Shown here piece by piece: positions 6,408 through 6,701 of a stretch of DNA of 6,701 bases. The stretch's first letter is position 1. Every line of letters begins with the position of its first letter. The position numbers and the translations under genes are program-made. Location of the stretch: positions 1 to 6,701 of the forward strand of contig DAIDKG010000437.1 in assembly GCA_027450125.1 (NCBI GenBank). Direction: 5' to 3'. The notes beneath the pieces were generated by a model. The model was given only the letters and a program-made list of their open reading frames with translations, was not told the DNA's origin and did no database searches. Source of the stretch: Bordetella sp. GTDB taxonomy: Bacteria > Pseudomonadota > Gammaproteobacteria > Burkholderiales > Burkholderiaceae_B.

Positions 6408-6577
6408 GGCAGGGACTCCGTATGGGTTGGGATGCGAGGGAATCGGACAGCAAGGATTGTACGGGGCCCGGCTGCGCGCCTTCGGCTTGCCGCCGCTTTT
6501 GCCGCCGTGACGGCCAGCGGATGCAAAAGCCGGGGTGGTATCCTCGGCCGGATACTTTTCACTTCAGGATGCATCCC
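6408..6577. promoter_or_regulatory. Divergent rph / yicC control region
   Basis: 170 bases between two divergent genes, so both promoters should lie here. A minus-strand TACAAT (6456-6461) is a possible -10 for rph, without a good -35. On the plus strand, no clear sigma-70 pair precedes yicC. An 18-bp palindrome is listed separately. Assigned by position rather than by strong motifs. Confidence 0.5.
6538..6555. repeat. Palindrome upstream of yicC
   Basis: GTATCC-TCGGCC-GGATAC: perfect 6-bp arms around a 6-base loop, followed by TTTTC, ending 22 bases before the yicC start. It could be a small hairpin in the leader or a repressor-type operator; the sequence alone does not decide. Confidence 0.6.
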
Positions 6578-6701
6578 ATGATCCGCAGCATGACAGCCTT
6601 CGGCAACGCCCGCGCCGACCTCGACCAGGGCTCGCTCGCCCTGGAACTTCGCAGCGTCAACAGTCGCTATCTGGACCTGTACTTTCGCCTGCCCGACGAG
6701 C
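6578..6701 (+). CDS. yicC: YicC-family endoribonuclease (5' end only)
   Basis: The first 41 codons read MIRSMTAFGNARADLDQ, then LALELRSVNSRYLDLYFRLP, the characteristic N terminus of the YicC/YloC family. Members are reported to act as endoribonucleases and as stress-related RNA regulators. ATG at 6578-6580 follows AGGA (6566-6569) by eight bases and matches the usual family start (MIRSMTA). An in-frame ATG at 6569-6571 overlaps that ribosome site and is less likely. The rest of the gene, usually near 290 residues, lies beyond the right edge. Confidence 0.94.
   Translation, partial: MIRSMTAFGNARADLDQGSLALELRSVNSRYLDLYFRLPDE

Noticed and set aside
5607..6581. Plus-strand 324-codon open frame over rph
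   Set aside because: Antisense to an intact RNase PH and running into the yicC start region; no protein-like features.
1..6701. CRISPR array, tRNA or rRNA gene, toxin-antitoxin or defence system
   Set aside because: No regularly spaced repeats, no RNA-gene landmarks and no accessory defence domains are visible; nearly every base belongs to a recognised gene, its control region or the IS and gene remnants.

Overview
The window is GC-rich chromosomal DNA. The protein sequences (GlnA, HemW, RdgB, RNase PH, YicC family) and the gene order point to a betaproteobacterium of the Alcaligenaceae, most likely Bordetella or a close relative. This is inferred from how the translations read; no search was run. 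Most of the window is conserved housekeeping sequence. I see no CRISPR array, phage module, toxin-antitoxin pair or defence island, and no convincing new system. The interest lies in gene decay and regulation.

Layout, left to right. (1) glnA, minus strand, cut off by the left edge, has a textbook nitrogen-regulated control region: a sigma-54 -24/-12 element and two NtrC-type dyads 32 bp apart. (2) hemW (often annotated hemN), minus strand, is full length except for one in-frame TAG at codon 92, so it looks like a recent pseudogene. (3) rdgB, minus strand, is intact and lies 12 bp upstream of hemW, probably in the same operon. (4) A plus-strand gene encodes a 596-residue EAL - CBS-like - GGDEF cyclic-di-GMP protein, with a complete EAL active site and a GGDDF variant of the GGDEF motif. 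(5) At 4952-5678 there is no intact gene. It holds a GC-rich hairpin, a 438-bp internally deleted IS5-family element with perfect 17-bp terminal inverted repeats, and the decayed 5' end of a minus-strand gene whose signal-anchor-like start resembles a methyl-accepting chemotaxis protein. (6) rph (RNase PH), minus strand, is intact. (7) The start of a divergent yicC-family gene runs off the right edge.

How the parts fit: rph, rdgB and hemW all point left. In related genomes they are commonly close neighbours, so the cyclic-di-GMP gene plus the chemoreceptor remnant looks like a block lying between rph and rdgB-hemW. A nonsense mutation in hemW, a broken chemoreceptor-like gene and a crippled IS within about 3.5 kb suggest a lineage undergoing IS-associated genome reduction, as in host-restricted Bordetella. 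glnA expression should respond to nitrogen through NtrC and sigma-54 independently of the genes upstream.
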